Positions 19,043 through 30,412 of a DNA stretch of 64,000 bases are shown here, one piece after another. Location of the stretch: positions 558,001 through 622,000 of the forward strand of contig JADWQD010000011.1 of assembly GCA_016110215.1 (NCBI GenBank). The letters run 5' to 3'. Under the pieces are notes generated by a model, which saw only the letters and a program-made list of their open reading frames with translations, ran no database searches and was not told the origin of the DNA. The translations under genes were made by a program, and so were the position numbers. This stretch comes from Capronia americana. Lineage: Eukaryota; Ascomycota; Eurotiomycetes; Chaetothyriales; Herpotrichiellaceae. The number at the start of each line of letters is the position of its first letter. The first letter of the stretch is position 1.

Positions 19043-21559
19043 TCAGCCCAGTTTGTCAAAATGCTCGTCCGTGTGCCCAGCCTCGACGCGCCGCAATTTC
19101 TCCTGGTGCTCCACATTCGCAATGGCGCTCTGCAGCGCGCTCGTCAAGTCAATGTGAAAGAATGGCCTGTTCAAGCCGTGCACGACCGCGACCTTCTTCA
19201 CCGATGCTCTAGCGTAAGCTTTACTACCTGTAATCTCCTTGGCCAGATCATGATCGTGACTTGAAGTCGACGAGTGTGAGTCGTCCTTGTATTGACCTGC
19301 CTGAGCGATATCGTCACCCTTCGATCTGCTTCGTGGACGGCCGTGTTCTTCGTCGTGGCCATGGCGGGAGATACGGCGGTTTTGTTCAGCTTCGGCAGCT
19401 TGAGCGGCGGATTCGGAGCCGCCGATCTCGGCGACGCTGAAGATGGGTTTCCAGCGGTGTATTTCTTCTTGCGGGACCGTGGGGAACCCAAAGCCAGCAG
19501 AGGCGAGGGCGCGCTTAGTCCATCTGTTATTAATGTTGGCGAGGTGCCATTGAACGGGCTCTGGGGTGGCGTAGCGATCCAATTGGTTGCGGATGTCGAT
19601 CAGGTCCTGCACGCTGGTCACGTCGACATTGTTGACGGACTGGAAGTCCAATATCACAGCCTTGAGAGTCGGCAAGTGCGAGTTGTCAGCTTCGGTCTTG
19701 CCTCGTCTGGGCCCGGGGTTGTTCCAGGGACGGTCACCAGGCCGTGGCCACGAGTCAGGGTTGGTTCGCCTTGTATGCTTGAAAATATATTCGACAAGGT
19801 AGTCCGTGTAGTGGCTCGCATTCGGATAGTTGAACCCCTCGCTGAATCGGTAGATGAAAATACCCGGATAAGGGGATTCCACATGAATGGATGGGTTGGA
19901 GCCATCGTTGTGGTCCAAAGGAAGGAAGATATTTCGCTCGGCCGTGTCGTCCGGTTTCGGCTGGTCGTGGAACTTGTCCTCGACCAAATGGTCGCCAATG
20001 ACGGAGTGGATCTTGACCTTCCCCACGAAATGACCATGTGCCTTCACCACGCGGTAGAGGAGAACGGCGGCGCTGACGCTGATCGTGGTGTAGATGCCAT
20101 TTTCGATAGAGGAAAAAATGGTGACAAACACGCCGATCAAGAAGATGATGACTTCTAGAGGGGAGACGCGCCAGAACTGATAGAGGGCGTTGGGAGGTGT
20201 GGGCAAATCGAGAACCGCATGGATGATGACGGCCGAAAGGGCGGCGTTGGGGATGTAGAAGAACATGGCTGGGAGGGCGTAGAGAGCCAACAACACCACA
20301 ATCGCGGTAATGACACCGGCAAAGGGCGTTCGGACACCAGCCTTGGACTTGATCGCCGTTCTCGAGAAAGACCCGGTCGCAGGGTAAGCTCCTAGGAAAG
20401 GTCCAAGCAGATTTGTGACACCAATGGCGACAAGTTCCTGGGATGGATTGATGGTGTAGTTGTTGATCCGGCCAAAGGACTTGGAAATCGCAATGTGCTC
20501 GATGAGCAGGACAATCACGGACGCAGGCAGTTCGCTGGCAAAGTAGCTGATGATCTCGGTATTGATTGTCGGAACGGCAGCGTGTTTGAAGCCACGGGGA
20601 ACCTTGCCCAGAAGTGCGAACTTGGGCTTCGAGCGATGATTTCGGTTGACGAGGTAGGCGATCAGGATGTACAGGCAAAGCACGAACGCCGTTCGGAGAG
20701 TGCTGAGGAAGAAAAACAACTTGGCTCGATGGGGCATCCTCTTCGCACACTGATTCAGTGTGAATCGAATCAGATAGAGCATGAACAGGGCGGTCAGGCC
20801 GATCGCAGCGTCCAGTTTGGTGTGGCCAAGATATCTAAAGGTGTTGATGACAACCAGATAAGTCGCGGCGCGGGTGTTGAATCCTTTGACCTTGATGCCC
20901 ATCAAGGTAGGTACCTGGCCGACGGCAATGCTGATGGCGGAACCCGTAATGAAGGCTGAGATGGCTGTTAGAGGGATGAAGTTGACGATCCAGCCGCACC
21001 TAACGAGCCCGATAAAACAGATGATGGCTCCAGCAATGACGGCCAAAGCCGACGCAATGACATGGCCAGGGACTTCTGGATGATCTTCCTGGACCTTGTT
21101 GACAACATTGCCGACGATGGTCGACATAACCGCGACTGGGCCGATAGTGATATCTTTGGAGGTAGCAAAAAACCAGTAGATGAGGACACCCATGAAGGAG
21201 GAATAAAGTCCATACTCGGGAGGGAGCTCAGCCAGCTTGGCGTAGGCCATACTCTGAGGAACCACCACGGCGCCGACGGTGATACCGGCGACCAGATCTC
21301 CGATCAACCATTGAGTGTTGTATCGCATAATCCAATGGGTGAAGGGGAAGAGGCTGCGCAGGTAGGTGAACCATTCTTTTCGGGTAGGGAAGAGGTCTTT
21401 GATCCAGTCGATCGTCCTAGGTTCCTCCTCGACGTACGAATCGGCGGTGCTGACGGAGTATGTTGACTCGCCGCGGGTCACAGCATCATTGCGATAGTCG
21501 AGCTTGATGCCGAGCCCTTTGGCCAAACCGTGACCAATTTTGGATTGAAGGGACGCCAT
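19043..21559 (-). CDS. SulP-family sulfate permease with STAS domain
   Basis: This 838-residue plasma-membrane transporter takes up sulfate with protons, as in yeast Sul1/Sul2 and Aspergillus SutB. The core begins near residue 75 with a segment including AGITVGAVVVPQSMAYAKLA and GLYSSFMG, the SulP signature region. About 10-14 hydrophobic segments run to about residue 500. The C-terminal part holds a STAS domain (about 555-740, with AVILDFQSVNNVDVTSVQDL) and then a polar linker rich in Ser/His/Asp. I start at the ATG at 21559; the frame continues two codons upstream only to a GTG. It has no intron. I looked in the promoter for a Cys3/MetR-type sulfur-control site and saw none convincing. Length is normal for the fungal family. 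Confidence 0.94.
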   Translation of the reverse strand: MASLQSKIGHGLAKGLGIKLDYRNDAVTRGESTYSVSTADSYVEEEPRTIDWIKDLFPTRKEWFTYLRSLFPFTHWIMRYNTQWLIGDLVAGITVGAVVVPQSMAYAKLAELPPEYGLYSSFMGVLIYWFFATSKDITIGPVAVMSTIVGNVVNKVQEDHPEVPGHVIASALAVIAGAIICFIGLVRCGWIVNFIPLTAISAFITGSAISIAVGQVPTLMGIKVKGFNTRAATYLVVINTFRYLGHTKLDAAIGLTALFMLYLIRFTLNQCAKRMPHRAKLFFFLSTLRTAFVLCLYILIAYLVNRNHRSKPKFALLGKVPRGFKHAAVPTINTEIISYFASELPASVIVLLIEHIAISKSFGRINNYTINPSQELVAIGVTNLLGPFLGAYPATGSFSRTAIKSKAGVRTPFAGVITAIVVLLALYALPAMFFYIPNAALSAVIIHAVLDLPTPPNALYQFWRVSPLEVIIFLIGVFVTIFSSIENGIYTTISVSAAVLLYRVVKAHGHFVGKVKIHSVIGDHLVEDKFHDQPKPDDTAERNIFLPLDHNDGSNPSIHVESPYPGIFIYRFSEGFNYPNASHYTDYLVEYIFKHTRRTNPDSWPRPGDRPWNNPGPRRGKTEADNSHLPTLKAVILDFQSVNNVDVTSVQDLIDIRNQLDRYATPEPVQWHLANINNRWTKRALASAGFGFPTVPQEEIHRWKPIFSVAEIGGSESAAQAAEAEQNRRISRHGHDEEHGRPRSRSKGDDIAQAGQYKDDSHSSTSSHDHDLAKEITGSKAYARASVKKVAVVHGLNRPFFHIDLTSALQSAIANVEHQEKLRRVEAGHTDEHFDKLG

Positions 21560-24500
21560 GGTCACGTCTAGCAGGTCTGCTCAGAGGCTGGTAGAACGTG
21601 CGTCCGGCGGGGGAACCTAATGGAGGTTCGAAGAGTGTAGTGATGGCCAAATCTTCTAAAAGACGGGAAACGGGAGAGGTGCCTGTGCGTATATATGGCA
21701 GGCAGTGGCGTCAGGGTGGACTTCCGGTCAGAGTTTGAGCCCTAGGTTCGGTGCAGATTGGCTTTGGCGAGCCTAGCTATGGATCTGATGTGGCCCCTGC
21801 ACGCCCTGGTGACGGGCGCTCAGCTTCCAAGTGGTTAGGTATGCCAAGCCCGATAGTGTGGGTGGGTAGCGGCAGGCGGAGACTGGATGACCGCGACCAG
21901 CACGTACCAGGGTGATGGTGGGTTCCGTGGCTTGCAGGCTGCCAGGCGCTATCTTGTGAAAACGGGAGGTCGCTTCATGTCGAGATAAAATGAGAACACG
22001 TCTGGCGACGGCGACAGCGCCGGCGTTCTCGTTCTTGTTGCACAACGCCAGGAAGATACTGTAACTGTCTGTGTTCCTGCTCTGACGAGGCTACACAGGC
22101 ATCGCAGGGTCGGAAGCTCCTAGGTGATGCTAGTCTGCAACTTCAAATGGTAACGCCCGTGGGGGAGTTTGCCCGAGGAGTTACGGATGATGTCGTATTG
22201 AATAATATAAATAAGAAAGAGGGGGGGAGGCGTGCAAGCGTCGAACACTGTTTCCGCCTTACGCGACCTTGTGCGGCAGAAACAAGCGAGGGGAGCACGG
22301 GTGCTCCGTCAATCATCGAACAAGCGAGATCTCGACCAGCATGAAATCGTTCAAGAGGCACACGAGGCACCAGAAGGGATCGAGAAGATCTCCGACCCCG
22401 GCGTTGCTGCAAGACGGAGCGGAACGGTTTATTGGAGCTGTGACGGCGGTGCGATGGTGCAATCGAAGGCGTGCTCCCCACCAGGGTTTTCATTCTTGGA
22501 TGCTGCGCTCATGCTCATCGTCAAGTCGCCACCAGTCTCCTCAATTGGCGCATTAGGAGCACGAACAGCAAGCGTCTTGCAAGGAGGCAAAGTTTCCAGG
22601 AAGAACGAACAAGCACCCAGGCTTAGCACTGTCAAGCACGGTGGCTGTTGTGCCAGGAACGCTTCGCTGCCCAAGCAACAGAAGCAGTCTTGGAGCTGCT
22701 TGTCCTATGGTCACACGCGAGAGCCGAGACTGTGATACAACCAAGAACAAAGTCTCCCTGGCGCTTGCTGTTGACAGGGCCATGGGTCGAGGACTCGGCG
22801 ACCGCGACGCATTTCACGTTGCCGTTTTTTTTAAGTTCGGAAAGGGTCCTGACCATGTTGTCGGTGCTGAAGGCATGATGGATGAGTGGCAGCAAGAGCC
22901 AACCGCTGATCCAACAGATCATCATCGTCATTACCATTGCCGCTGCCGGGTGTTGGAGCCTCCCTCAGGCTGTAGCTCCGCAACTCTACCACGAGTTTTC
23001 TGCACATCTTGCCCAGTCCGACGCAGTGGTGGGTCGCCTTCTCGCATGCACTGCGCTTAAACGTGGTTAGGAGTAATACCGCGGACAAAGTGTGTGAGAG
23101 TTCTCTTACTCGAGCGAAATGGCGTGCTCGATCCTCAGTTTGCAAATGCGAGGCTTGACGTCTGTGCCGTCGAATCAGGGCCGCTCAGCCTGCGGCAAGC
23201 CAGGTTCCTGGCTTGTCCATTTGTGGGATAGACATGCAGTTCAGAAAAAGTCCAATCTCCCGTCCAATCACTCAGCCGGGTGGTGCCCGCTAATTGCTGA
23301 TGCAATCTGCGCCATAATGATCCCATCCTCACTCCCTGCACGTGCGGACACATTAGAGCGCGCGCCCTCACCCTCCTCGCCTCCACGAACTCTTTTTTTC
23401 TCTTGCGGCAAAGGAGGATGCTAGATCGGTTTGAGACAGTTTCGGTCCCATCCCCGCGATTGACAGAAACAAGTGTTCAAAAGAAAAGAGCTGGGGAGAG
23501 GTGAGGTGAAGTTATCGTGAGCTGGAAGTGAGAGAACGTGGAGGAAGATACGTACATTGCCGATAAAGATTTCCATTTCGGTTGACCGCTTTTTGGCCAA
23601 TCCGTGCCAAGGAGAGCAGGTGAACCCCGAACTTGCACTCCGGCCAGCAGCCACCGGGACGCCTTGCGCCCTGCTCGTATTGCCTGCTGTTGATTATGAT
23701 TATCGCTTCTGTTTTTCTGCGCTGAGAACGCTTTACAGTTCACGCCCACATGGCCGTGGATCTAGAGCTCCTTGTTACGAGTGCCGCCCGGAAGAATCTC
23801 CCAAAAGGCCAAAGTCTTTGCCTGGGGGCTTGCTCTATGACGAGGCTAGGCCCTCCATTTCTCCACTACTTTTGAGGGAGTAACACAGCGCTGTGGAACA
23901 ATGCACGACGTCCTTTGTAAGTAGTATCGGCGAGAAATGTCCTTTATCCGATCTGATCTCCAGTGCCCCACGGTCCCAGATGCACGAGCTATCAGGCTCG
24001 GGGTCAAGGACAGATTCACCGATAGGATGCGCATTAAAGGCCTGCGCTACTGTGTGATGGGCTTTGACTCCAGATTCCACTTCATAATAGACACTTATTT
24101 CACATGTGCTTTGTTCTTGTGGTAGACTCTTGGCGCATCAAGCAGTGGGTACCGCTCCGCATCCTAGGTCTATCCAGCATGTGATCTAGCCAGGCGTCGT
24201 CAGGTAGTAGTCTTTCCCTGCTCACCCCATTCCATGTCCCCAATTCTATCATGCATTGCAAGCTCATCTAATCCCGTGGTGTACGTGCTGAGATCCAAGG
24301 CGGACACCTCAGGTCTGGCGGCGGCCTTAGTCGAAGCAGTTCCTTGCATTGCTCCGTCTTGCTCCAGTGAGACTCCAGATGCGGCAGCCTCTCCCACCAA
24401 AACGCCTATGTTGATCGACTGTCCTGTCCCATTTCATGCGCCATGCCATGCCCGTTGAAGACTCCGTGATCGAATATCAAATGCAGGAATACCGCACGGT

Positions 24501-24615
24501 CGCTAATGCTTTGAAATCATCCGCTAGTTGCGGCGATCATCTCGTCACATCTTCGGGAGCCTTCCGTCTAATCATATCTGCGTGTCGCGTTCGCCATATC
24601 ACCTGGGCCGTCCTT
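21560..24615. other. 3-kb region without a recognised gene
   Basis: Left of this is the permease promoter; right is the 3' end of the DnaJ gene. Many short frames occur on both strands, the longest about 167 codons on the plus strand at 22232-22735. None shows a domain, membrane pattern or convincing splice chain. I cannot exclude a multi-exon gene or a non-coding RNA. Confidence 0.4.
21691..21696 (-). promoter_or_regulatory. TATA-like site upstream of sulfate permease
   Basis: TATATA-like sequence on the minus strand about 130 bp upstream of the permease ATG. Support is by position only. Confidence 0.3.
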
Positions 24616-26022
24616 TCACTGAGATGCGCATTGCACCCTCTCTGCACCGGGCGGAATGCCGTCTTCGTCGTCATCGTCACCGGCGGCGCCATGAGCTCGT
24701 GCGTGCTGGCGAGGGTCAACTTCTTCCAGGTCGAAGTCTTCAACCATGCCATCAGCAGGCGGCAGCTTTTGTTGCATGCGAGGCGGTAGGACTTGCTCGA
24801 GGAGTGGGAGATTTTCATGGTTGATTGTAGTCTTGTCGGGAAACTTCACGTCGAACTGGATGTACAGGTTGCCGAAGTCATGGTGTCTTAGCGATGGCAT
24901 TCCCTGACCCTTGATCACTTTGATGGCTCCTGGTGCGGGTTAGCTGGGGGGATATCTTGGACCCAGGAAATCGAGCAGACTTACCGGGAGTGATAGGCTC
25001 GCCTGGGTAGATGTTTACGGTCAACCACCGGTCATCAAGATGCTCGATGTAGATCTGACCACCGGCCAGCGCAGTCAACAGATCAATCTCGGCATGGTAG
25101 AAGAGATCGTCGTCCTTCCGCTGGAATCGTGGATGCGGTTTCTGTTCAATTTCGAACACGACGTCTCCTGCAAGAACTCCGGGCATCTGGTCACCCTCGC
25201 CGCGGAATTCGATCTTGTGACCGCTCTTGACGCCGCGATCGACGTGAACATGCAGGACCTTGCGTTCCACGACAGTCTTCTTGCCCATGCAGCGCTTGCA
25301 TCTGTCTCGCTCACGGATGGTCTCTCCCTCACCCTGGCAGTCGGGGCAGATTGTCTGGAAGCGCTGGATCATAGGTCCCATCTGTCTCATCATGGTCTTC
25401 ATACCAGCACCGTTGCAACCCGCGCAGGTTTTGACCGCGCCCTCCTTGCCTCCGCGGCCTTCACATTGCGGGCAGATGACAGACTTCTGAAGAGCTAGTT
25501 TCGAGATTTTCCCTTTGTAGATGTCCTCCAGCGACACTTTATGGACGTGGTGGATGGTTCGTGCTTTCTTTGGGCCTGTCTCACGCATGCCACCTCCGAA
25601 CATGCCTCCGAAGGACGAGCCACCTCCGAAGAATTGTGCAAAGAGATCTTCTGCAGCCATACCGCCGCCGCCCATGCCTCCTTGTTCTAGTCCTTCTTCG
25701 CCATATTGGTCGTAGAGGGATCGTTTCTGGGGATCGGAAAGGACTTCATATGCTTTGGAGAGGTCTTTGAACTTTTCGGCCGCATCAGGGTTGTGTGCAT
25801 TCTTGTCTGCGCGTGGTCAGAATCTTGCTGCACAACATGGTCCACAAAAGATGTCCTTACCAGGATGGTGCTTCAGAGCGCCCTTCTTGTAGGCCGTCTT
25901 CAGCTGAGCCTCTGTAGCCGTGACTTCGACCTGGACAAGTTAGTCGGCGCCGTCTCAGCCTTGCGGAGGGAAAAGCCCAAACTTACCCCAAGGATGTCAT
26001 AGTATTTTGTTTCCTTAACCAT
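24616..26022 (-). CDS. ydj1: Type I DnaJ/Hsp40 co-chaperone Ydj1/Mas5
   Basis: Four exons (25987-26022, 25861-25930, 24985-25806, 24616-24929) join in frame across introns of 56, 54 and 55 bp to give 413 residues. The start is MVKETKYYDILG. The J-domain contains the His-Pro-Asp motif, built across the second intron. A Gly/Phe-rich segment follows, then four zinc repeats (CPQCEGRG, CAGCNGAG, CPDCQGEG, CKRCMGKK), then the client-binding C-terminal domains. The protein ends CASQ, the same farnesylation box as yeast Ydj1, so membrane tethering by prenylation is likely. It stimulates Hsp70 ATPase in folding and in mitochondrial/ER import. All expected domains are present. A heat-shock-element-like palindrome lies about 110 bp upstream. 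Confidence 0.95.
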
Positions 26023-27093
26023 CTTGCTACGATCTTTTGTCGATTACAAGGATCAATACTCCGAACCGACTTTGTAGGTAGAAGAATACGAAGGTGGAGA
26101 GTGGGAAAGATTTGACCGTCAACGGAGGGAGAGAATGTTCGAGGCGAATTGCGCCGAACGCGGTGGGGAACAGAAGTGAAGGTAAACTGTGAATGAGGTC
26201 GACAAGCGCTAGGTGAGTCGTTAAGGCCGAAGACTGGTGCTGGTGCAGCTGTTGAGCTCTGGACTATAATTAATTTATGAGTCTAGGTTCTGGCAAACAC
26301 TGGCGATGCGCATTGTTTATCAGTCAGCGGCTCTCTGCAGTCTGTTGTGAGGCAACGATAATCCCTGTGAAAATGTGCATCACGGACTTTTGCCAGGCGC
26401 TTCGATCAGATTCTGTAGGTTTCCTCCGGCTTTAGCGACAGATCTGACCGAAGCCGATTCGCAAGCAGGGGGATCTATTATTTTCTTGGCCTATGATTCG
26501 CTGTCGCAACCCCCGTCCTTCTCCACAAATATTATGAACAGAAAGTGCTTCTCTGCTCCGTACCGATCACAAAGTGATCCTGAATCAGCGAAAATATGAG
26601 CCCAAGTAGCCACCCGCTTAAACAAAAAGTAGCATCTGGATTATAGCACATGCAATCGCACAGATGATCATTCATCTACCAGCACCTCCTTTTTTGGATC
26701 CAGCGCCGGGTGAAGGAATACGGTGCATCGGAAGTTCTGTCGAGCTAAACACTATGAATCCGCCTTGCAGATACAGGCCATGAGGCGGATATGCGGCCGA
26801 GGAGCAATCAACACAGCGCTATACACCCCTCTTCTCATCTAACATACGAGAATCAGAGAACTCGAGAATGAGCAGGGTATCTTTTCCTAATGCGCATCTC
26901 TTAACATTTGGCCTGAAACGCAAAGCATTCTCCTGCGCATTAGCCGGTCGCCAGCGACTTCCTGAGGCAAATTCACTCTCGCGGAGGTCCTCCTATGGGA
27001 TGGCTTCATGCTCCAGGAGCTTGATGCCGCAGAACAATGCCTGCGCACTTACATGCGTGCCAATATTCGCAAATACACCACCACGAGCGCCGC
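26023..27093. other. Intergenic, ydj1 promoter and 3' side of RMT2
   Basis: About 1 kb between two minus-strand genes. It includes the heat-shock-like site. There are only short frames without recognisable motifs. Confidence 0.45.
26132..26141. promoter_or_regulatory. Heat-shock-element-like palindrome upstream of ydj1
   Basis: AGAATGTTCG contains the nGAAnnTTCn pair recognised by heat-shock factor, about 110 bp upstream of the ydj1 ATG. Only two units are clear, so this is a weak candidate made more plausible by the target gene. Confidence 0.35.
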
Positions 27094-28293
27094 TCACTTG
27101 CTGAACGTATTTACAGGCAACCGATAAACGTCAATCGTCCAATACGGCCGCCTCGTCCCCTCCCACTCCTTGCTCCCATGCAACCCCGCGGGAACGTTGA
27201 TATCCTCCCAAGTAGTGTCAAATCCGGCTTCGCGGAGATCAATCTCAGCAACCTTGGTGTACACATCATAACAGATTTGTCTATCCGCACCGAGCCCGTT
27301 GTACCAGCCAAACCTCCCTTCAGGAGTAAGTAGCTGAACGACGTACTCCGAAAAGAATTCCTTCAGCGCCGCATAATTTTCTGCAAAAGTATCATAATAG
27401 ATGGCGTCCAGTTGAACGCCCTCCTCCACCAACTTCGGCAGCACATCCTGCCATCGACCCTCATGAATGATAACACCAGGCCTATCGTACCATCCCTGCT
27501 CGCGCAATCGAGTATGAACCTGCGGATGCGCCTCAACGATATGATGCTCGGCGGGGTCGTGGGTTTGGATGGCCGTGTCGACGATGCCCATTCCATGGCC
27601 AATGTTCATCACTCGGAGTCCCTTCTTTGGTATTAATGTATCAGCGTGTCTCTCCATGATTTCAGTCTCCCATGTCATCATCACCGCATTCTTTGATGAA
27701 TCCAGGAGAATCCCAGGCTTATACCGCAGCTGACTCTTCAGGTACACGTGGTTGTCCAGTGAGACGTCATCCAGGACCTTTGCCTCGACGACCGGCTGGA
27801 CTGGTTTGGCGTCCTCGGACGAGAGTTTCTGTTTCTTTGTGGGCGGGTGGTCGCCATTGGTCTCTTCTTCCTCGTCTTCGTCCTCGTCTTCGTCGTCATC
27901 GCCCAAGCCAAGCGCCTCCATCTTCGCGAAGAGGAGTTCCGCCCGCACTCCAGCCTCGACCATCATTTCATAGATCTTACTTTGTCCCAACCGCAGCGCC
28001 ATGCACCCGGGCGTTTCGTCCTCTTTATTCAGGTCGTTCCATATTGCGCCATTCTCGAGGAGTAGCTCAACTGTCTTGATCGCGTTGTCATCCGCCTCCT
28101 TTCCATTCTCGGCTTTCCCGCATGATGCGATTGCTGCGTGCAGCGGCGAGGACGCAACTTGTGCAGTAGGGTCTTGGACGTTGGCAGATCCGTTCTTCAA
28201 AAGGATCTGAAGAGCGGGCACGTCATGGCGCTCTGCGGCGGAAATGATGCGTTTGGCGAGGAGGATATCTTCTTCGGATGCTTGCTCGGCCAT
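27094..28293 (-). CDS. rmt2: Protein arginine N5(delta)-methyltransferase Rmt2
   Basis: The 399-residue protein matches fungal Rmt2, which methylates the delta nitrogen of arginine, known in yeast for ribosomal protein L12. The N-terminal third has ankyrin-like repeats (HDVPALQILLKNGSANVQD, then SSPLHAAIA and TVELLLENGAIW). A strongly acidic Asp/Glu linker at about 136-146 and a short basic stretch (PPTKKQKLS) come next. The catalytic part starts near residue 195 with MMTWETEIMERHADTL and NIGHGMGIVDTAIQ, the S-adenosylmethionine loop, and ends with AIYYDTFAENY and FGWYNGLG. There is no intron; the ATG is clear and length is normal. It is probably cytosolic or nuclear. Confidence 0.93.
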   Translation of the reverse strand: MAEQASEEDILLAKRIISAAERHDVPALQILLKNGSANVQDPTAQVASSPLHAAIASCGKAENGKEADDNAIKTVELLLENGAIWNDLNKEDETPGCMALRLGQSKIYEMMVEAGVRAELLFAKMEALGLGDDDEDEDEDEEEETNGDHPPTKKQKLSSEDAKPVQPVVEAKVLDDVSLDNHVYLKSQLRYKPGILLDSSKNAVMMTWETEIMERHADTLIPKKGLRVMNIGHGMGIVDTAIQTHDPAEHHIVEAHPQVHTRLREQGWYDRPGVIIHEGRWQDVLPKLVEEGVQLDAIYYDTFAENYAALKEFFSEYVVQLLTPEGRFGWYNGLGADRQICYDVYTKVAEIDLREAGFDTTWEDINVPAGLHGSKEWEGTRRPYWTIDVYRLPVNTFSK

Positions 28294-28691
28294 GCTTGGT
28301 TTAACGTTTCTTTTTACTGCAGAGGGAAGGCATTGTTGTTGTGCGGAGGGGGAAATTTTGTGCAGGGGTATGCATCTACAAGATTAGATTAGACTAGATT
28401 AGATTAGATACTGCTCATAAAATCTCTCCGCGTCAAACAGTATGTCTTGTTGGTCTTATGCACATGCTTTCTATTACACTTCTGGAGGTCCCTGTGATTG
28501 AACCAGAATAGGTAGTATGTGTTCCGCTGAAGTCCGGGTCTACAGTTCCAGAACTATTCCCTCTGCCTCAAATTCACGGCATGTCAATATCACGCATATC
28601 TTGGTGTTGAAGCGGTCAACCCGCCTAATTGCCATGTTTGGTGAGAGCCCTGACGTCTCCTATCCGGCCTCCTATGTCACCAGGGGATTCA
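28294..28691. other. Intergenic, RMT2 promoter and P450 3' side
   Basis: About 400 bp between two minus-strand genes. It holds an AGATT pentanucleotide repeat 88 bp or more upstream of the RMT2 ATG and no coding signal. Confidence 0.5.
28381..28409. repeat. (AGATT)n pentanucleotide repeat
   Basis: Six AGATT-type units in tandem, one with a substitution, in the RMT2 upstream region. Confidence 0.85.
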
Positions 28692-30412
28692 TCACACATG
28701 ACTGAACCTCAAATCCAACCGATTTCTCCTTGGCTTTGTTGTATAGGCGTCCACCTCCTCGATGCCCTCATCATCCACAATCTCCGTCCTCCAGTTCGAA
28801 TAAATGCTCGCCACCAACAGTTTAATTTCCTGCGTCGCTAGATGACTCCCAATGCACATGCGTCCGCCGCTGCCGAAGGCCCAGAACCAGCGGTGCATCT
28901 CCCTGAGTTGCTCCTCCGAGCTGTGACTTGGAAGCCAGCGCGTGGGGAGGAAGGTCTCTGGATTTGGGAAGACGACGGGGTTGCGGTGCAGAGTGTAGGG
29001 CATGGAGGAGACACGGACCCCACCGGGAATGTTGCTGTACGAACCCAAGGTGCTTCCGCCGGGGACGTTCGGGGAGATACGTGGTTCGATACCCGGGATA
29101 GGGGCGTGGAGACGGAGTGTTTCCATCACGATGGCGTGTAGCAGCGGAAGGGCATCTATCTGCTTGGGGTCGGGAAGCTTCAAGTCCTTGGCTGGATCGC
29201 AGCCGGCGGGTAGTGGCCACTTGATGGGTGGAGTTAGGTTGAGCACTTCCTGTCGGAGTTGGTCTTGGAGAGAAGGGTTTTTGCTCATTTCCCAGGTTAG
29301 GTAGGTCAGAGCGATGGCCGAGGTTTCGTGTCCGGCCCCGACTTGGTCGAGCATCTCGCTGTAGATTTCGGCGGTGGTGGTGTCACTGCCGCTGGGGTGG
29401 AGATTTTCGTGTCGAGTGGTGGGAAGGGTGACTTCCCCTACTGCTTTGCCGGCATTTGGGTCTTTTTCGCGCAGTTTTGTGATGCCCGTCTTGAATTGCT
29501 TGTAGACGACTGGATCGTCGCCGGGGTATGTCGATGCATGGTCTTCGCTTTCGGAGAGAAATTTGTCGGCCGCGCGACACATGCCGGCATTCCAATCTTC
29601 CAGCAAAACATTTGCTTGATCGACAAAATACGGCACGACCGTCAGCCCGAGACTCCGGGTCAGCTTCTTCAGCCAGGGTGCTTCGGCTGAAAAGAACTCA
29701 TAGTCCCTCCTGCAATGGTACTGGTGGAGGATGTGTCGTCTTTGGGCCACGTTTTGGATAAAGTTTGTCCCGGCAGACAGGCCGAACTGGTAAGCAGACA
29801 TGAAATCCATCGCAATGGCGTTATGAAGATCGTGGACATCTGTTGGTTCGCCTGTTTCAGACAATTTCTGGAGCAGGGGGAGAATGCGAGTAGAGAATAG
29901 AGCATGCGAATTAGCTGCGACCTGTGGGGACGAGGCAATGTAGGTCTTCGAATAGACGTTGGCCATGGTGCGTTTCTTCTGGGAATGAGGTCCGTGGTGG
30001 ATTGTTGAGAACATGTTCATGACACTGTTGCGTTCATTAACGAATGCATCGAGGCGAAGACGATCATGCCAACTCACCCATATGAGCCAAACCGCTGAGG
30101 GTACCATGCATGCTTCTCCCACCCACCGGCGTAGACGGTTTTAATGCCATTCTCGACGCAATTGACGCTCAACTCGTTTGCCCCCATCCGCACAACGGTG
30201 CCATGTTTCAGGTGTGCTGCGTATGTGACAGCATTGTTTCTTTCCATGTATCGCTGGTAGGTAATCCATAGGTCGCCAAATATTGGAATCGACCAGTGAG
30301 CAGATGGGATATGTTTCAGTGGATGGAGCAGCAGAGGGTGGACAATGAATCTGTACAGGCACAATACAGCCAAGGAGCAGAGTGCGAGCAGCGGGAAGAT
30401 TGGGAGCGCCAT
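28692..30412 (-). CDS. Cytochrome P450 monooxygenase
   Basis: Two exons, 30078-30412 and 28692-30024, join in frame over a 53-bp intron (GTGAGT donor, CAACAG acceptor) at SYG-VMNMFS. The product is about 555 residues. It starts with a hydrophobic ER anchor (MALPIFPLLALCSLAVLCLY). The I-helix has AGHETS, the K-helix has ETLR, and the heme loop reads FGSGGRMCIG with the cysteine at about 502. All signature residues are intact, so an active microsomal heme monooxygenase is expected. The substrate and CYP family are unknown to me. No polyketide synthase, peptide synthetase, terpene cyclase or dedicated regulator lies near, so it stands alone rather than in a cluster visible here. Confidence 0.92.

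Noticed and set aside
19292..20158. Long plus-strand open frame of 288 codons
   Set aside because: It lies wholly antisense to the sulfate permease STAS and linker region, has no motif, and is explained by codon bias on the opposite strand.
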